A DNA stretch of 64,000 nt from contig CM037833.1 of NCBI GenBank assembly GCA_021234535.1, positions 1,477,347 to 1,541,346 of the forward strand, read 5' to 3'. Numbering within the stretch: position 1 is the first letter of the stretch; each line of letters starts with the position of its first letter. The translations under genes were made by a program, and so were the position numbers. The notes beneath the pieces were generated by a model. It was not told the DNA's origin and did no database searches. It was given only the letters and a program-made list of their open reading frames with translations. Positions 50,370-63,255 of the stretch are shown piece after piece. The DNA is from Stichopus chloronotus (lineage: Eukaryota > Echinodermata > Holothuroidea > Aspidochirotida > Stichopodidae).

Positions 50370-51774
50370 TGGCTTAATGTCTTCTGCAGTTGTTCATTAA
50401 CTGATTGTATATAACTTGAATTGATGTAAAAAATTATGAATTGCTGATATGGATTGATCAGTGTTAATTTGCAAATGTCTTAACCGGGCCGCTATGTTAC
50501 ATGTGAGTAAGATTGATTGCCTTGAAAACAATTGTGGATTGCGTTTTGAAAAGTTTGAGAACTAAGATGCACAAATAAATCTAAATACTCTATCTTGTAG
50601 ATTTGTGTTAATGGGACGATGTCTTGGTAGCCTTGATGTACGCTTGCACAACTATTTCTTGTCTCTATCGAGTAAAAATATTATCTGTATCAAATATTCA
50701 GAGTGGTTATGGATATGAGTGCGTGTGAATTTAAAAGCATGACAATTCACCTGTGCGTATTGACAAAAATACACGAACATTAAGGGTTTCGAAGATTTTT
50801 AATACCGCATATTCATGACAAACAAAAAGAAAACAAGACAACGCTGACGAAAGAGATTAAAGGCGATTAGAAGTTTGTATTGAATATGTTGATAACATTT
50901 TTTTTCTTTTAGATGAGAACGTTCTCAGAAATTTTCTGCCTATGACATTGTTGCTTAACATTGTTGTTAGCTCTATTTCAGAAACACTCTTTACGTATTT
51001 CTTTGTATTCTAAGAAAGAATAGGACATGGTTTTCCCTCTGTTAGTTAAGCGACGCAACTAAAGAAATTGCCTAAACTGAGCGTAAAGAAGCCACTGAAT
51101 TATCATTGTCGAATCTGCTCTATCCTGCAGTAGCTTGCACATTATAGAGAAAAGTCAAAACCCATTTTAACAAATACATTAAGTTATATACTTTACCAAT
51201 GAAATTCACCGACTGAAATCGTTGCACTGTTTATAGCCAGAAGAAAACGCGAACTGCAGTATCTGAGGTAAATATTGCAATTTTAAACATGAGAGAAGAT
51301 CGTCTGAAGAAAATGAACCGTTTGTCCATACCACTGTTTTGTCAGTACTAACAATAAGGAAAGAGTTCTAAGATAAAGTTATATCAATTTTTTTGAGGTT
51401 AAAAAAGTGGAGGTTAAAATACGCACTGCATGTTCCATATTACATACGAGTTTCTGTTAATTTCAAACTACTGGTGCGATATTCTTTCCATATGTTTCCT
51501 CTGCAGTTACATGGTGTCGCTTTGGTTATCGTTTCAATTTCCAGTCTGGACTTTGGGAAGTAAGTTCGATGTAATTTTTACACTGTATTTTCCGCTCTCA
51601 TCGGGTTACTGTGGTTTAATAATATGACGTTTACATGCATCGATGTGGTATGTAAGGGAAATAGCTTTAATCATTTTTAAACTATTAAGGCTTATCAACA
51701 AACTTTTACAAAATATTCATTTCTTTTTTTCACAACACTATTCGTAATGTGAATAAAGATACATTATTTGGATT

Positions 51775-52863
51775 CATGGGCGTCACCAGGTTTCAGAAAG
51801 TGAGGGGGACACCATACTATCTAAGCGGAGCGCCACCATTGGTTGGCGCGTAGCGTACCAGAAAATTTTGGGTTACATAAGACCGCCTAGATCCCAGGAG
51901 ACGGCCTTCCTGAGTCGTTTTTAGTTACATCAGAACAATATCTGTGAGAAGAAATTTTGTCTCACAAAACTAAATTTCTACAGAAAGTACTGGTAGAGAG
52001 ATGCCGTTCTGACACCAAGGGAGACGAATTACACAGCGTCCATCTCAAACGAAATATTGAAAAAGTGGCCCCGTCACCTCCGGGATGAGTGGAGTGGTAC
52101 ATATAATACATGCATGTAGGTGCGAGAAGTCAGTTGTTATGTATCCCAGGTACTTTAATAACAATAATCAGAACAAGGCACGCAGAGCGTGTATAGCGCC
52201 TAGCTGGCACCCAACAACAAAGATCTACCATATCCGGCGAATACATGTAGCCTTAATTACTTAACCCCTACACCCCTCTTCGTCCATCCAGTCTAAGGGA
52301 CTGGAGGTAGTGATATGAACATAGTAACTCATCACCATCTACCTGTATGGCTTACCTAATCCCTTGAAACCCATACAACCAACATGTGTGCAAGTTCAAT
52401 TACATTTTCGAATGGTCCTCCCCCCCACCCCACCCGAACGAAATAAATGGGCACATTTAGGATATTGAGAGAATGAGAAATAAATGACGGTGCAAGTGAT
52501 AGATAGCAGGGGCCCAGGGAGTCCAGATTTCTTGCAGAATATATGTCACTGAATTACTCGGTGCTTGTCCGAACACCCAACTTAGGAGGATTCACCGCAG
52601 TGTCAGAAGTTCCTAAAAATCTCTGTACGACTGTCTGATGATCTGATGAACTCTTCTGCGATTCTCTGCTGGATTCAACACCCAAGTCAAATTCTACTTG
52701 AATCAGCTGAGCAATTGTGATACAAAATCGCGCATATGCAAGTGATTTTTTTTTAATAACTGCTCTGAAAAGTGGGTGGGACAAATGATATGATATCCCC
52801 TCCACTTTTGAAAGTGGGGGGGGGGGCATGTCCCCCCCTGTCCCCCACCAGTTGACGCCCATG
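51775..52863. mobile_element. Non-autonomous TIR DNA transposon
   Basis: The left end CATGGGCGTCACCAGG (51775) and the right end, complement of TGACGCCCATG (52853-52863), are inverted. Both also share a GGGGGACA block just inside. The total is about 1.09 kb. The right end carries C/G homopolymers and a hairpin (CCACTTTTGAAAGTGG). I found no transposase frame; a 174-codon - strand frame at 52554-53078 crosses the border and appears accidental. Target-site duplications are not obvious. Confidence 0.6.
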
Positions 52864-53483
52864 TTTGAATTTGTGAAGGGTGGAGTAAACATATTATTCT
52901 TCGCCAACAAAAAGAAAGGGAATTTCTGTGTGACAAATACGTTTCTTGAAAAAAATTCAGCATTCCCTTCATTACTTAATCTCTCATTTTTCTCCCGTTG
53001 TGTTCTCAAATATCGATTTGTAAACTGTGATATTCTCCTGTGAACAAACGTCTTATTTCTTTTGAATTCAATTGGCATTAATACTGTAATTACTCATATA
53101 ATCGCTATGCTGTAAACAAAGAAGAAATATCAGAATTATTCAGAAGATATTGAGAATATCTGTACACGTTGCTCATAAACTATTTACAATAATTACATTA
53201 ATCGATGAAACATTCTACGTTAAAAGTTGATTGCTGTAACGTTTAATGGAATACTTACTTTACCTGAGACAATATATACGGCCTCAATACAACGGTTAGA
53301 TAGGAGTATCGTAAAAATAATAATATTAATTTGATGTTCAACATTTCATAGGCACAATTTATCATCGTGGTTTGAGTGCTTTATGTATTTTCTCTTCAAA
53401 TTTGAGGGATTTGAAAGATATTACATTTTAGTAATTATATGATAATCAACAATAATGTGATTGCCATCGAATTATTTCTAAAG

Positions 53484-53603
53484 GTCGACGACGTCGATAC
53501 TATCAGAAGACTTTGTTCAAGTGAAGTAACTATCAGGAATACCGACAGTACATTACTGCAGGGATGTACCATACAACTACTGAAGAATGCATCTGACAAT
53601 GAC
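53484..53603 (+). CDS. Isolated exon of possible LRR-type receptor family
   Basis: This 120-bp exon is phase 0-0, between TTTCTAAAG and GTAAGT. It encodes VDDVDTIRRLCSSEVTIRN and then DSTLLQGCTIQLLKNASDND. Its last 26 residues align without gaps to exon 6 of gene A (V-x-x-x-R-N at the start, hydrophobics and Lys near the end), though identity is low. It may belong to a third, incomplete family member or extend the 47-48 kb gene. No neighbour exon is certain. Confidence 0.45.
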
Positions 53604-53994
53604 GTAAGTCAACTCATAATTACATTATTGTAATATGTAAACAACAATAAATATGAGGTTTGACATATATGTGATCAGCTGAAAAACATTTAAACTTTCA
53701 ATTTTGTATCGAGAGAGTATATTTGTGAACTACGTTTTATATATTATATTTTATGATATTTTCATGTAAATGTACATGTGTACATATATCAAATAAGACT
53801 TGTTATTCATCTAAATGTCAAATTAAAATACATCGTAAATATCCTCATATCGTGTATTATCTCATATCAATCTTTAAACTCTATCTATAAAATTTCAAAC
53901 CCTTCACAATGTTAGAGAGCGAATAAAGTGCTACATTGACCAACTACTACTTTGACCAATCACTAACGACGATGACAAATTTTCTAACAGCATA

Positions 53995-54640
53995 ACGTCA
54001 CACTAATCGTGTATCCATAAAAAGTTACTCGTTATTGTTCTGTTAAGAAATATGTTTCAATATCGAGTCCATTAATTCAGATTCACCTTCAAATATTTTT
54101 ACCCTTAACCACATTACATGGTTGTAGATATTTCAATGCTTTCACAAAGACGTCCACTGTCATATCATGCCTTTGAAAAGAACAATCAAAGGCAACAAGT
54201 GAAGTAAGTGTACACTGAAAATGATTACTCTACATTTAATCTTACTAGATCTAACACATGCATTTCATATACTATCGTCATGCTTTGACAATCCCATTGT
54301 ATTTCATATTGCATAATGTCAAACACTAAACAGATACATATACAGAAGTTCTTCGTTACTGTTCTGTTAAGAAAAATGCTTCAATATGAAGACCATTAAT
54401 TCAGATTAAACGTGAGATATTAATACCATTAGAAACATGACATAGTTGTAGATATTTCAACCGTTCTTTTAAAAGTGTCCAGTGTTGTCTATTGCTTTTA
54501 AAGAGAACAATAAAAGAAAACGAATGAGGTAAGTGTACACTGGATATTATCATTCTACATTTAATCTTATTAGATCTGATGCGTGTGTTTCAAAGAATAC
54601 TGCCAGGTTTAACAATCCAATCGTATTTCAATTGCACAAG
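53995..54640 (+). repeat. Tandem duplication, unit about 318 bp
   Basis: Two adjacent copies share CTGTTAAGAAA-ATG, CCATTAATTCAGATT, GTTGTAGATATTTCAA (54122 and 54440), AAGTGTACACTG and CTACATTTAATCTTA. Each contains an acceptor-like TTGTAG and a donor-like AGGTAAGTG/AAGTAAGTG about 75-90 bases apart, as if a small exon had been duplicated. The reading frame is not conserved between copies. Confidence 0.6.
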
Positions 54641-56950
54641 GATTTCACTTTCTACTTACAATAATGAAAGAGGTATTCAAAACAATAACAGCAATTAGTT
54701 TGATGTTAAGTTCTGAGAAGAGCAAGTCCTGCTTGAAGAATCATTTTATGTGGTGGATCAGACTAAAGTACTCGTTGGCCCCTTTCATCGACGTCATGGC
54801 TCTACATTGTGAATGTGTAAATTCATATTTTACATTCCTTTTTTATCAACTACATTCTCTAGCACACTATTACAAATTGTTTTCCCGTCGACAGTATGAG
54901 AGACGTTCCAAAAGATTTATTAAAATTGTCAAGGTTTCCAACTAGCTTATTTGTTTATTCAAAGTAGAATCCCTCTGAGTTATTTTTAATATATACAGCA
55001 AATTAGCTGATATTTGCACAAGTATCAAAACACTGAGATTCGTTAACTTTTATATTGAAATATCAGAGGGTACCGGTAGTATTTTGATCCCAAACACAAT
55101 TAAATCAACGTTTTGTAGGTCTATAGGCGTTTTGGGGAAGATCCTTGAATGATTAATTCTTGGTCAAAGTGAGTTCCTTCTTCACATGAACGTAATATAT
55201 CATACTTTAAAAAAAAAGAATGGCGCTGTTTTGAAACATCCAATAACTGCCCACAATCATTATGAAGCAGTATGAAATTATTTACGAAGATATTTCACCA
55301 AAATACATCAAATGTGTGTGAGTTAACATTTCGCGATGAGTGACTGCAACAAAAAAAAAACATCTACAAACTAAATTTGAGTTTTTACACGTTTTCGTCA
55401 ATTTCATTGCAGTTATTTACATCATGTATCAAGTCAGTTTAGAAAAGTAGAAGCAGAAGGAATATATAAATAGTAACTAATCTACGGAGCAAATATTCAT
55501 ATTGCATTCTGCCTTTAATGGCATGGTATTTTCATAAACGTTTTGGGCTCGTGTAATTTATAGTTAAGCACATCCAGCGATGATGATAGGGAAGAACTTT
55601 ATAAAAGACACCTAGTTCGTAATAACGATGTGAGAATTAAAGACACTCTAATGGAAGTTCTTATTTCATTATCAAAAGATGTTGTGTACAGCCAATTGTG
55701 ATCATTAACCAGTCGCTGACGATGTGTCAACTATATAGCGACATTGTGGTACATGGTAGCGATGAAATTTTCACCAGATAGCTGAACGACAGTAAATTTC
55801 AGACATGCATTTTTTTCAGAGACAAGAAAACAAAAGTTCATCAGAGCCATTAATTCTACAACATGAAATTCCCCTAATCAATCTGATGTCATTATATCCA
55901 TCCATTGGGATAGACACATAATTATCATAATTTGCTATAAGGAAAATCAAGTGGTGTTACCTCGGTTTTCTTATTTTTTTTATTTTCAGTCTTATCTTTC
56001 CTTTTTTATATTTACTAACGCAGACAAAATAAACCGATGAATTGTACCCGTCGATATTAAGACTGAAGATTTAACTTCATAATTCTAACTGTTTTTTTTT
56101 TCTTTATTGTAACATTTGTGTTCTCTGTGCAGAAAATGTAGATGAAATATTTACAGCGCTGTCGTTGACAGATTGTATTCGTTTTCACTTTTCTGAAATA
56201 GTAATGTTGTAATGTAGTATTAATTTCCTACTTTTAAAATCTTAGTAATGTTTGACTGTGCCAATGTAGGTACCTGAGAATACTTGAATTCTATTGAACA
56301 CTTGGATGTGGAAGGATAGAACAGTAAATCGTAAACTGCCTCCTATCTTCATATCCCCGGTGCTGCTTGATTCCTTGAAAATCTTCTCTCGCTAATTATA
56401 ATTGATTTCTTAATTGCCTTAATGATCCGACGATGATCTGAATGCAAATAAAAAGAAAAAGTAAAAATGGGGCATATGGGGCACTTTTAGAAGCCCATGG
56501 GCATTACAACAAACGGCAGAGTGACCGGTAGCTTTCATGGTCTCGATCATGATAATTCATTTGTATCTTTCTACTGTTACTTTAAATATTTTATACACAT
56601 AACAACAAAAAATATCAACGTCACGTGGAATCAAACTGGAGTTACGGGGGAGGGGAGGTGGACGAAAAGTTGGTGATGATGTTCTGACGTTATCGAATGT
56701 CACCTCAACCATCTGCCCACGCGCATCTAACTTCGTCCGGACTAACAGCTCGGCAGTATATTGTGTATTATTTGTACATATGTGTGCTCACATGTGTGCA
56801 GATATGCCCACAATTTAACCAAAGAATGATCACCTCATCTTCGCGATTAACGACTTAATTAGAACTGCCTCTAACACTATCCTGATAACTGTAACCGGTC
56901 AGAAATGTGTGAACTGATCTCGCACGTAAAACATGTTTTTTTTTTTTTTT
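54641..56950. other. No supported gene
   Basis: An ATG-led frame at 54664-54945 (93 codons) has no recognisable domain and ordinary AT-rich composition. The rest shows only T-runs and unremarkable AT-rich sequence. Confidence 0.45.
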
Positions 56951-56954
56951 AGAT

Positions 56955-58282
56955 AAAATTATTTGACAAGTGTATGCGAGTGTAACTTGCCCACATACTC
57001 ATTACCCGGTCGACAATGTCAGCCTTCCCACACCCCCACCCCTAGTCCTTCAATGGGTGCATTTAGTGCAGTGTGTCCATAAGTACATTCATGGAAAAAC
57101 GAGTAGAGACGCAGAATCTGCTAACATTTCTGACGGGATGGTACTCCGCATAAGCTTTGTTAGATTAATATACTGCGATAACATAGTATTCTAATAGATT
57201 CTGATGGATCTTTATCCAGCTATAGAATATTGTATAAAATCGTGACGAACTCAGTCAACAACGTGTTACAATGCATTAAAATAATTCTGACTGTTATTTT
57301 CGCCCATATTTTGATATAAAATTGGAATAACTGCTTTAACTTGAAATAGCAATTACAGCTATGAAAATAATGATCTGAACTGCATAAAAGCAGTAAACGA
57401 TGAACCTATCACATTGAAGATTAAAAGTAAAATCAATTATTTAGATGTGATCTTCAGAAAATTTTATTCCATAATAATAACAGTGTGTATTGCGTAAAAT
57501 TCACTTTACATGAAATCATTTCTAAAAGAACAAATAAAAGATAAACTGACATATCAAAGTGAAATAAACAATTTGGAACACATTCTAACGGAATTCTGTC
57601 TGCGATGAATGGGTTGATCAATGCAACAGCTATCTTTGCCCAAAGTCTGGAATGCTAAACAATTTTTTAACAATGACGCTATAGTATAAATCACGCTATA
57701 CATGATATACTATGTCAGTATTCACGACCTCCTAGTTTAAGGCCTTGCTGTCATTTTTTTAAAAAGATACTAAATGTAAATTTTTGCTTTCATGTCCATA
57801 ATTAATTGTCCGTGGAATTGTGTTCATCATTTAGGAGCAAGGAGTCACATGATAACGATGATGTCTTCGTTAAATGTCTGATGTCAGTGTAGAGATCTTG
57901 TGTGGGTTCTCTAGTCAATTGTAAGGTGTTAAGAGAGAGTGCAGTTAATCGCTTCATATCGTCAAATTTCAGAGGTACTGTTAGAAATAATAATTCACCT
58001 AAATGAATGTTTCGAACGTTTACCTATGTAAACATCATTACACTGGCGATCATCGTCATAGGACGAGGTTAACGTACATTGTACAATAAAAAAAAAAAAA
58101 AACTCACGTCCGAACGTCTCAGCGCATGCGTTAATTACAACCCATACAGAGAGACTGTGTGTGTGTGGACTTACAGCACGATTCATAAGGAGACACGTTC
58201 GAAGTGTCTCATGTGCTTGGTTCATGAACAATATTGGCTTCGACTCACCTTTTGGGATGTGAGCAAAATAATACACATATAC
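56955..58282 (+). repeat. Three-copy repeat, copy 2 (truncated)
   Basis: Matches 59480-61430: AACTTGC-CACATACTCATTA, ACAATGCATTAAAA, GTCCATAA, GTGCAGTTAATCGCTTCATAT, and the ACTGTGTGTG-GTGGACTTA tract. It lacks about 400 bp present in the other copies (equivalent to 42060-42370). It ends near 58282, where unrelated sequence starts. Confidence 0.65.
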
Positions 58283-58289
58283 ATGTGGT

Positions 58290-58528
58290 ATACACCCCAT
58301 ATCAAAACCCAGTACCTAAAAAATGAGGTCATTTTTAAACACTGGAATTTAACATCAGAGCATCCGTTTCCATCCAAGCTGATTCCAAACGAACCGATTC
58401 TTGACTATAAAAGGTCCCCAACTCTAAACGATTTACTAATCAAATCAAGGTTTCAAAGTAATGAAGAATCGTTCGACAGTCAGGACTCGCACGAAGATCT
58501 GTTAAATGAGTTCATAGCTGCACTCTGA
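58290..58528 (+). pseudogene. Possible retroelement fragment (Penelope-like?)
   Basis: An open frame ends with DYKRSPTLNDLLIKSRF and an acidic tail. The K-R-x-P-x-L-x-D-L-L-I-x-S spacing recalls the conserved segment after the reverse transcriptase domain in Penelope-like elements. This is a family resemblance from memory over about 15 residues, so it is tentative. It begins exactly where the three-copy repeat is broken. Confidence 0.25.
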
Positions 58529-59477
58529 GCTTATACGCACTTACGTGCATTAACTAACACGCATTTCTAAAAATAGAATTTTACGACACTTAATGCCAAA
58601 TATGTAAATTACTAAAAGGCCTACTACTTCTGACCCTCCTCCAAATTTAAGTATGAGAACAGAAACCGGCCTAGTTGGTCATAAGAGCCACCAGTCTGTC
58701 TTATTGCTGTTCAAAAGTATGTCAACTCTTCTACTTAAAAGTACGTCATTTTACAATGCTGGAAATGTTTCACCAAGGGTACATGCAACGAGCGCATGTT
58801 CTACTCGGGCGTTCCCCCTAACAAATTCCTTCGGGTTCTACGTCGTTTCGTTTCGTTATATAGTGTTCAACCTCCAATTTTCATCTTTTCCCTGCAGGAT
58901 TGGTGGCGACTAACCTGTTGGCATGTAGCTACTGTGCGTGCTTTTTCAGCTTTCTTTAACATTATCCAGGAGCTATTATATTAGAACCTCAGCTCCCTGG
59001 TGTTGTAAATGAGTCGCAATAGAAACTCTTGTAAATGAATATTGAACGACTTATGACGCACAGTGTCGTCACTGTTATTAATATTAAGCGTTTGCCAGAG
59101 AGTTCTAGTTGATCATTTCCTGTTCCGTTCCTTCTCCATCTCTCTGTGACATGTGATTGCAGTTAGATATTACAAATATCACAATGTCCCCATATGCAGG
59201 CCCTGTATATAAGACTTTATTGAAATCAATGAATAATAGCTATGAGGTACGCAGCTCCGTGGATTGCGCTTTTGTTGTTTGTTTAAAACATAGATGATAA
59301 TGTGAATTTAAAGCCCTTGTAATTCTAATATCTATGAAACCAAGAGAAAAAAAAAAACAAAGAAAAAGAAACAACGCATTTTTGACTCTGACTTGCACTG
59401 TGTCCATATGACTTAGTTTTAATGTGAACGTGTCTCGTCGTGACGTTTCGTACTCAAAAATATAAATAAAATTATCA

Positions 59478-62400
59478 GCCAAGTGTTTGCCTGTTAGTGT
59501 AACTTGCTCACATACTCATTATCATTCTTTCAGGCAGGACCTCCCTTGCTAAATGTCGTCTCCACCCCCTTGGGTTTCATAGGTCCTTTTATTGTCTTAT
59601 TCCTATACGTTGCCAAAATTGATAGCCATAGCGGCATCTCTTCTAGAACGAAGTCTGCAAATGTGCGAAGCGTACAATCATGTCGAAGATTGGAATCCGG
59701 CAATGTTACAAGAAGGTTGTTGTCCAAATTTTCTCGTACGATGCGCGTGGAAGGAATGCAACTGTAACTACAACAATCTAAATACCAAAGCAAATTCTGT
59801 ACTCCTCAAACCTGACCACGCATCGACGTCCGTCCTCTTTTTTAGCTTTGTTATGCGAAAATGACTAATATAAGATAAGTAATGATTAATATAAGTTTCA
59901 TTAATAAACTGCGATCATCAAATTCTTAAAGATTTAATGACCTTAAGTTAGAGTTAGCGTTGCGCATTCTTTCTAATGTATATGAAACTATTACAGGTAT
60001 ACATACAAGCAAAGCAGAACACGTTGTGGCGGGGATCTTTCATCCAGCTATTAAATGTTGCATAACATCGTGGCGTACACTGTCAACATCGTAATACAAT
60101 GCATTAAAACGATTATGATTGTTATTTTCGCTCATATTTTGATAGGAAATTATTGGACTAACTGTCTTAACTTTCAGTAGTATTCACACCGATGAAAATA
60201 ATGGTCTAAAATACATAAAAGCGCGAAATGCTAAACCTCTCACAAACCATGATATTGTCCACGTGTATTGCGTACAATACACTTTGTATGAAACTATTCT
60301 AAAAGAAGAAATAAAATAGAAACTGAAATATAACAGTGAAATAAACAATTTGGAAAATATTCTGATGGAATTCGGTCTGAATGGGTTGATTACTGCAACA
60401 GTGAGCTTTCCAAAAAGGCCTGGAAATACTTACCAATGCTTCACAATGACGCTATAGGATAAAGCACGCTATCCATGGTATACTATGTGAGTATTCACGA
60501 CACCCTAGTTTCAAGTCTTGTTTTCATTAAAAAAAAATGGTATACGTAAGTTTTTGCTTTCCTGTCCATAACCATCCTGTATAATTTAAATAATGAGAAC
60601 ATAAAGTCACATGATAGCGGTGTCAGACATGACTTCTAGATGTATTTTGCACAAACAATAACTAACAAGAACGGTTGTACAATCCATTACTGCCGGATAA
60701 AAAAATACCACTATTTTTTAATCCGAATGTAATGTTACGCTGTGGAATTACTTTAAACTTTTTAAATGTTATGTTGTAACATTACTTAGATGTAAATCTG
60801 CAGACAATGACATGTTTACGGGAAACATAATCATCATATCGTTCTGAGATTACCTTTATGGCATTATGATTGCTATCATTGTTTTTCGCTCTGCTAAAAT
60901 AGAATTGTAACAATGTGCCATTGTTTTCCACTTGCTCTGAAATCTTTAGGTAATCAATGTTACAGTCTGTGAAATATTTTTACTTTGAACATTTTACTTG
61001 AGTGGAAGACTTAGGTCATTCTCTCCTCAGTTATAAGTTGTTAAGAGACAGTGCAGTTAATCGCTTCATATCCTCAAATTTCTGAGTTACTGCAGACAAT
61101 GACATGTTTACGGGAAACATAATCATCATATTGTTCTGCGGAGTTCAAGTAAAAATCCATCTAAATGAGTGTTTTCGAAATTTTATACATGTAACCTTTT
61201 TTTTCCACAGGCCATCATGTCATAGGACGGGGCTAACGTATTTTGTACAATAAAACAAAAAGACGAATCACTCACATACGAACTTCTAAGCGTATTAGTT
61301 AATTGCAACACTCACTGAGAGACTGTGAGTGTGGACTTAAAGTATGATTCATAAGAAGACTCGTTCTAAGTGTGTCATGTGCCTGGTTCATCAACGATAT
61401 TCGCTGCTATTCAAATTTTGGGCTTTTAGTGAAAATATACACACAACTGACTTAATAAAAAGTTTATAAACGCTGTACCGTGCATTACCTGAAAGATTAT
61501 GATCGGGATGAATGGAGGGCGATCCTGAGTATATCCAGGGATAGCATCAATGATTTGCTAGTAACCGTTTTTCATTGAACACAGACCCCGAGAAAAGTTA
61601 AATAAGAGGTGCGACATGTGGAAAAGTACCGCCATTGTTTCTGTAACATAGCAGAGGAAAAACGTCGATCTAAGTTTTTATTGCATTTTTCAGTAAAGTT
61701 GTTTTTTGCGTAGGATTATACACGATCACACGACTGAAGTGGGCCAATAGAAGTCGGGGATTCTTTCCAAAAAACCTCACTCTCACTCCCCTTTCAACCA
61801 CATAACAAATGCAAAAGATTCTAATATAAGGATAATGAAGGATAATGTTCATAATGAATAATCAAAAGGTCACGAAACACGTATAATAGTTAGTATGGGT
61901 ACATATATATGGCGCCCTCACCCCTTGGCATTCCCCACAAAAGGTTTGATAATAAATCAGGTAAATTTTCCACTTAATGATCTTTAAATAGTATTAAAAC
62001 AATATGACAAAAACTTTACAAAACATCGAAATGTTTTATGTACACATGCAGGGAGTTTTTTCGAGGCCTACACCTGGATTTATTTCATCGAGCTTACCTG
62101 CTTAGTCTGGAAAAGGCAATTTATTTCGATCTGGAAAATACTTTATCCATTTTTGTCCTAATACGTCGATGGTATCACTCGGTTTAGTAGGTCTTCCTGC
62201 ACTTCACCGCATCCTCAGGTTGAGTCTTAGTACTTAGTGACTTAACTGTATTGACTTGATGTTATATTTCTTAATCATACTGTAACTTTGTTTTAAGTAA
62301 TCCAATGTAAGTATCTTATTCATGTTCCACGCCCTCTACTTGAAAGGAAAAATATAAGCTACGCCCCTTGGCCAATATCAGTCTGTTGACGCTCTACAAA

Positions 62401-63255
62401 CAACCTTAACGACTCCAATAGTGCTGAACGTTTCGATAGAAACTGCAAAGATAAAAAGGTAATTATATCACAGAGAACAGTTTCTCATCCACGAAAGTAG
62501 TCGCGTGATTTCTAAAAACTTCTTGGGATCCCGAGGGTCATCTATGGAATATTGTTCAGTGTTGTGTCCAACACCAACACGAGTAGCTCTCGACACTAAC
62601 ACCGACACTAACACCGTTATCGATATTGGAATACGACATCAATATCAGAATGGTCCGACACCAGCTACAATAGCAGTACAGTCTATACTCACGCATCCAC
62701 ATTATACTCTATTGGGGTACCCTAGGTAAAAGACTGTGGGTTTAGGCAAAAATGCTTGCATTTGCCTGTGTGTTCAATTTTGTGCATCAAATCAAGTGCT
62801 TAATGAAGATTTGTTCATTTGGATGAAGCTATGTATGTCAAGTGATCAAAGGTCAGCATATCATCTAAGTCCAGGCCTATAAATATGCCTACACTTAACA
62901 ATCAGGCATCATATCGGGGCGGGAACATACATGGTGATTGAAAGAAAAACTATTTCTAGATATACTAATATTTCTTTTTTCAGAACGATATTTTGAATAA
63001 CACCTCTGTATGTTTATCAAACCAAAGATAAAAGAATAGTAAAAAGTTACCTCAATAGGTGATATACTCTGGAAGTACTGTGTTCTTGCTGATATTGTAC
63101 CCCTCTAACGCAATGTACAGTACTTCATATTAATGGTAAAACATACAAAGATCCGTTAGCCATGACAGTAACTGTAGGTCCTAGATACAGAACAGTTCCC
63201 TCGCCCTTCAAAAACTGCTCTGTCCACCTTGTCTGTAATTTCTGCTTGAAGGAGT
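59478..63255 (+). repeat. Three-copy repeat, copy 3 (longest)
   Basis: This contains the left part shared with copy 2 (59480-60620) and the right part shared with copy 1 (60515-63255). It is the nearest to a full unit, about 3.8 kb. A phrase of about 45 bases beginning CTGCAGACAATGACATG occurs twice, at 60798 and 61091. A tRNA-like A/B box pair lies at about 62170-62230. No intact gene was found. Two overlapping frames at 59504-59864 have no known domain. Confidence 0.68.

Noticed and set aside
49314..50414. Long open frames (up to 366 codons) on both strands
   Set aside because: They are translations of the ATC/CAG microsatellite and have only low-complexity I, H, M, S, D or A runs.
52554..53078. 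174-codon frame on the - strand
   Set aside because: It spans the end of a TIR element and flanking DNA, has poly-P/G from homopolymers, and shows no domain.
59504..59864. Two overlapping + strand frames, one after a TTTCAG acceptor
   Set aside because: Neither has a recognisable domain, and both sit in repeat copy 3. The matching part of copy 2 does not keep the frame.
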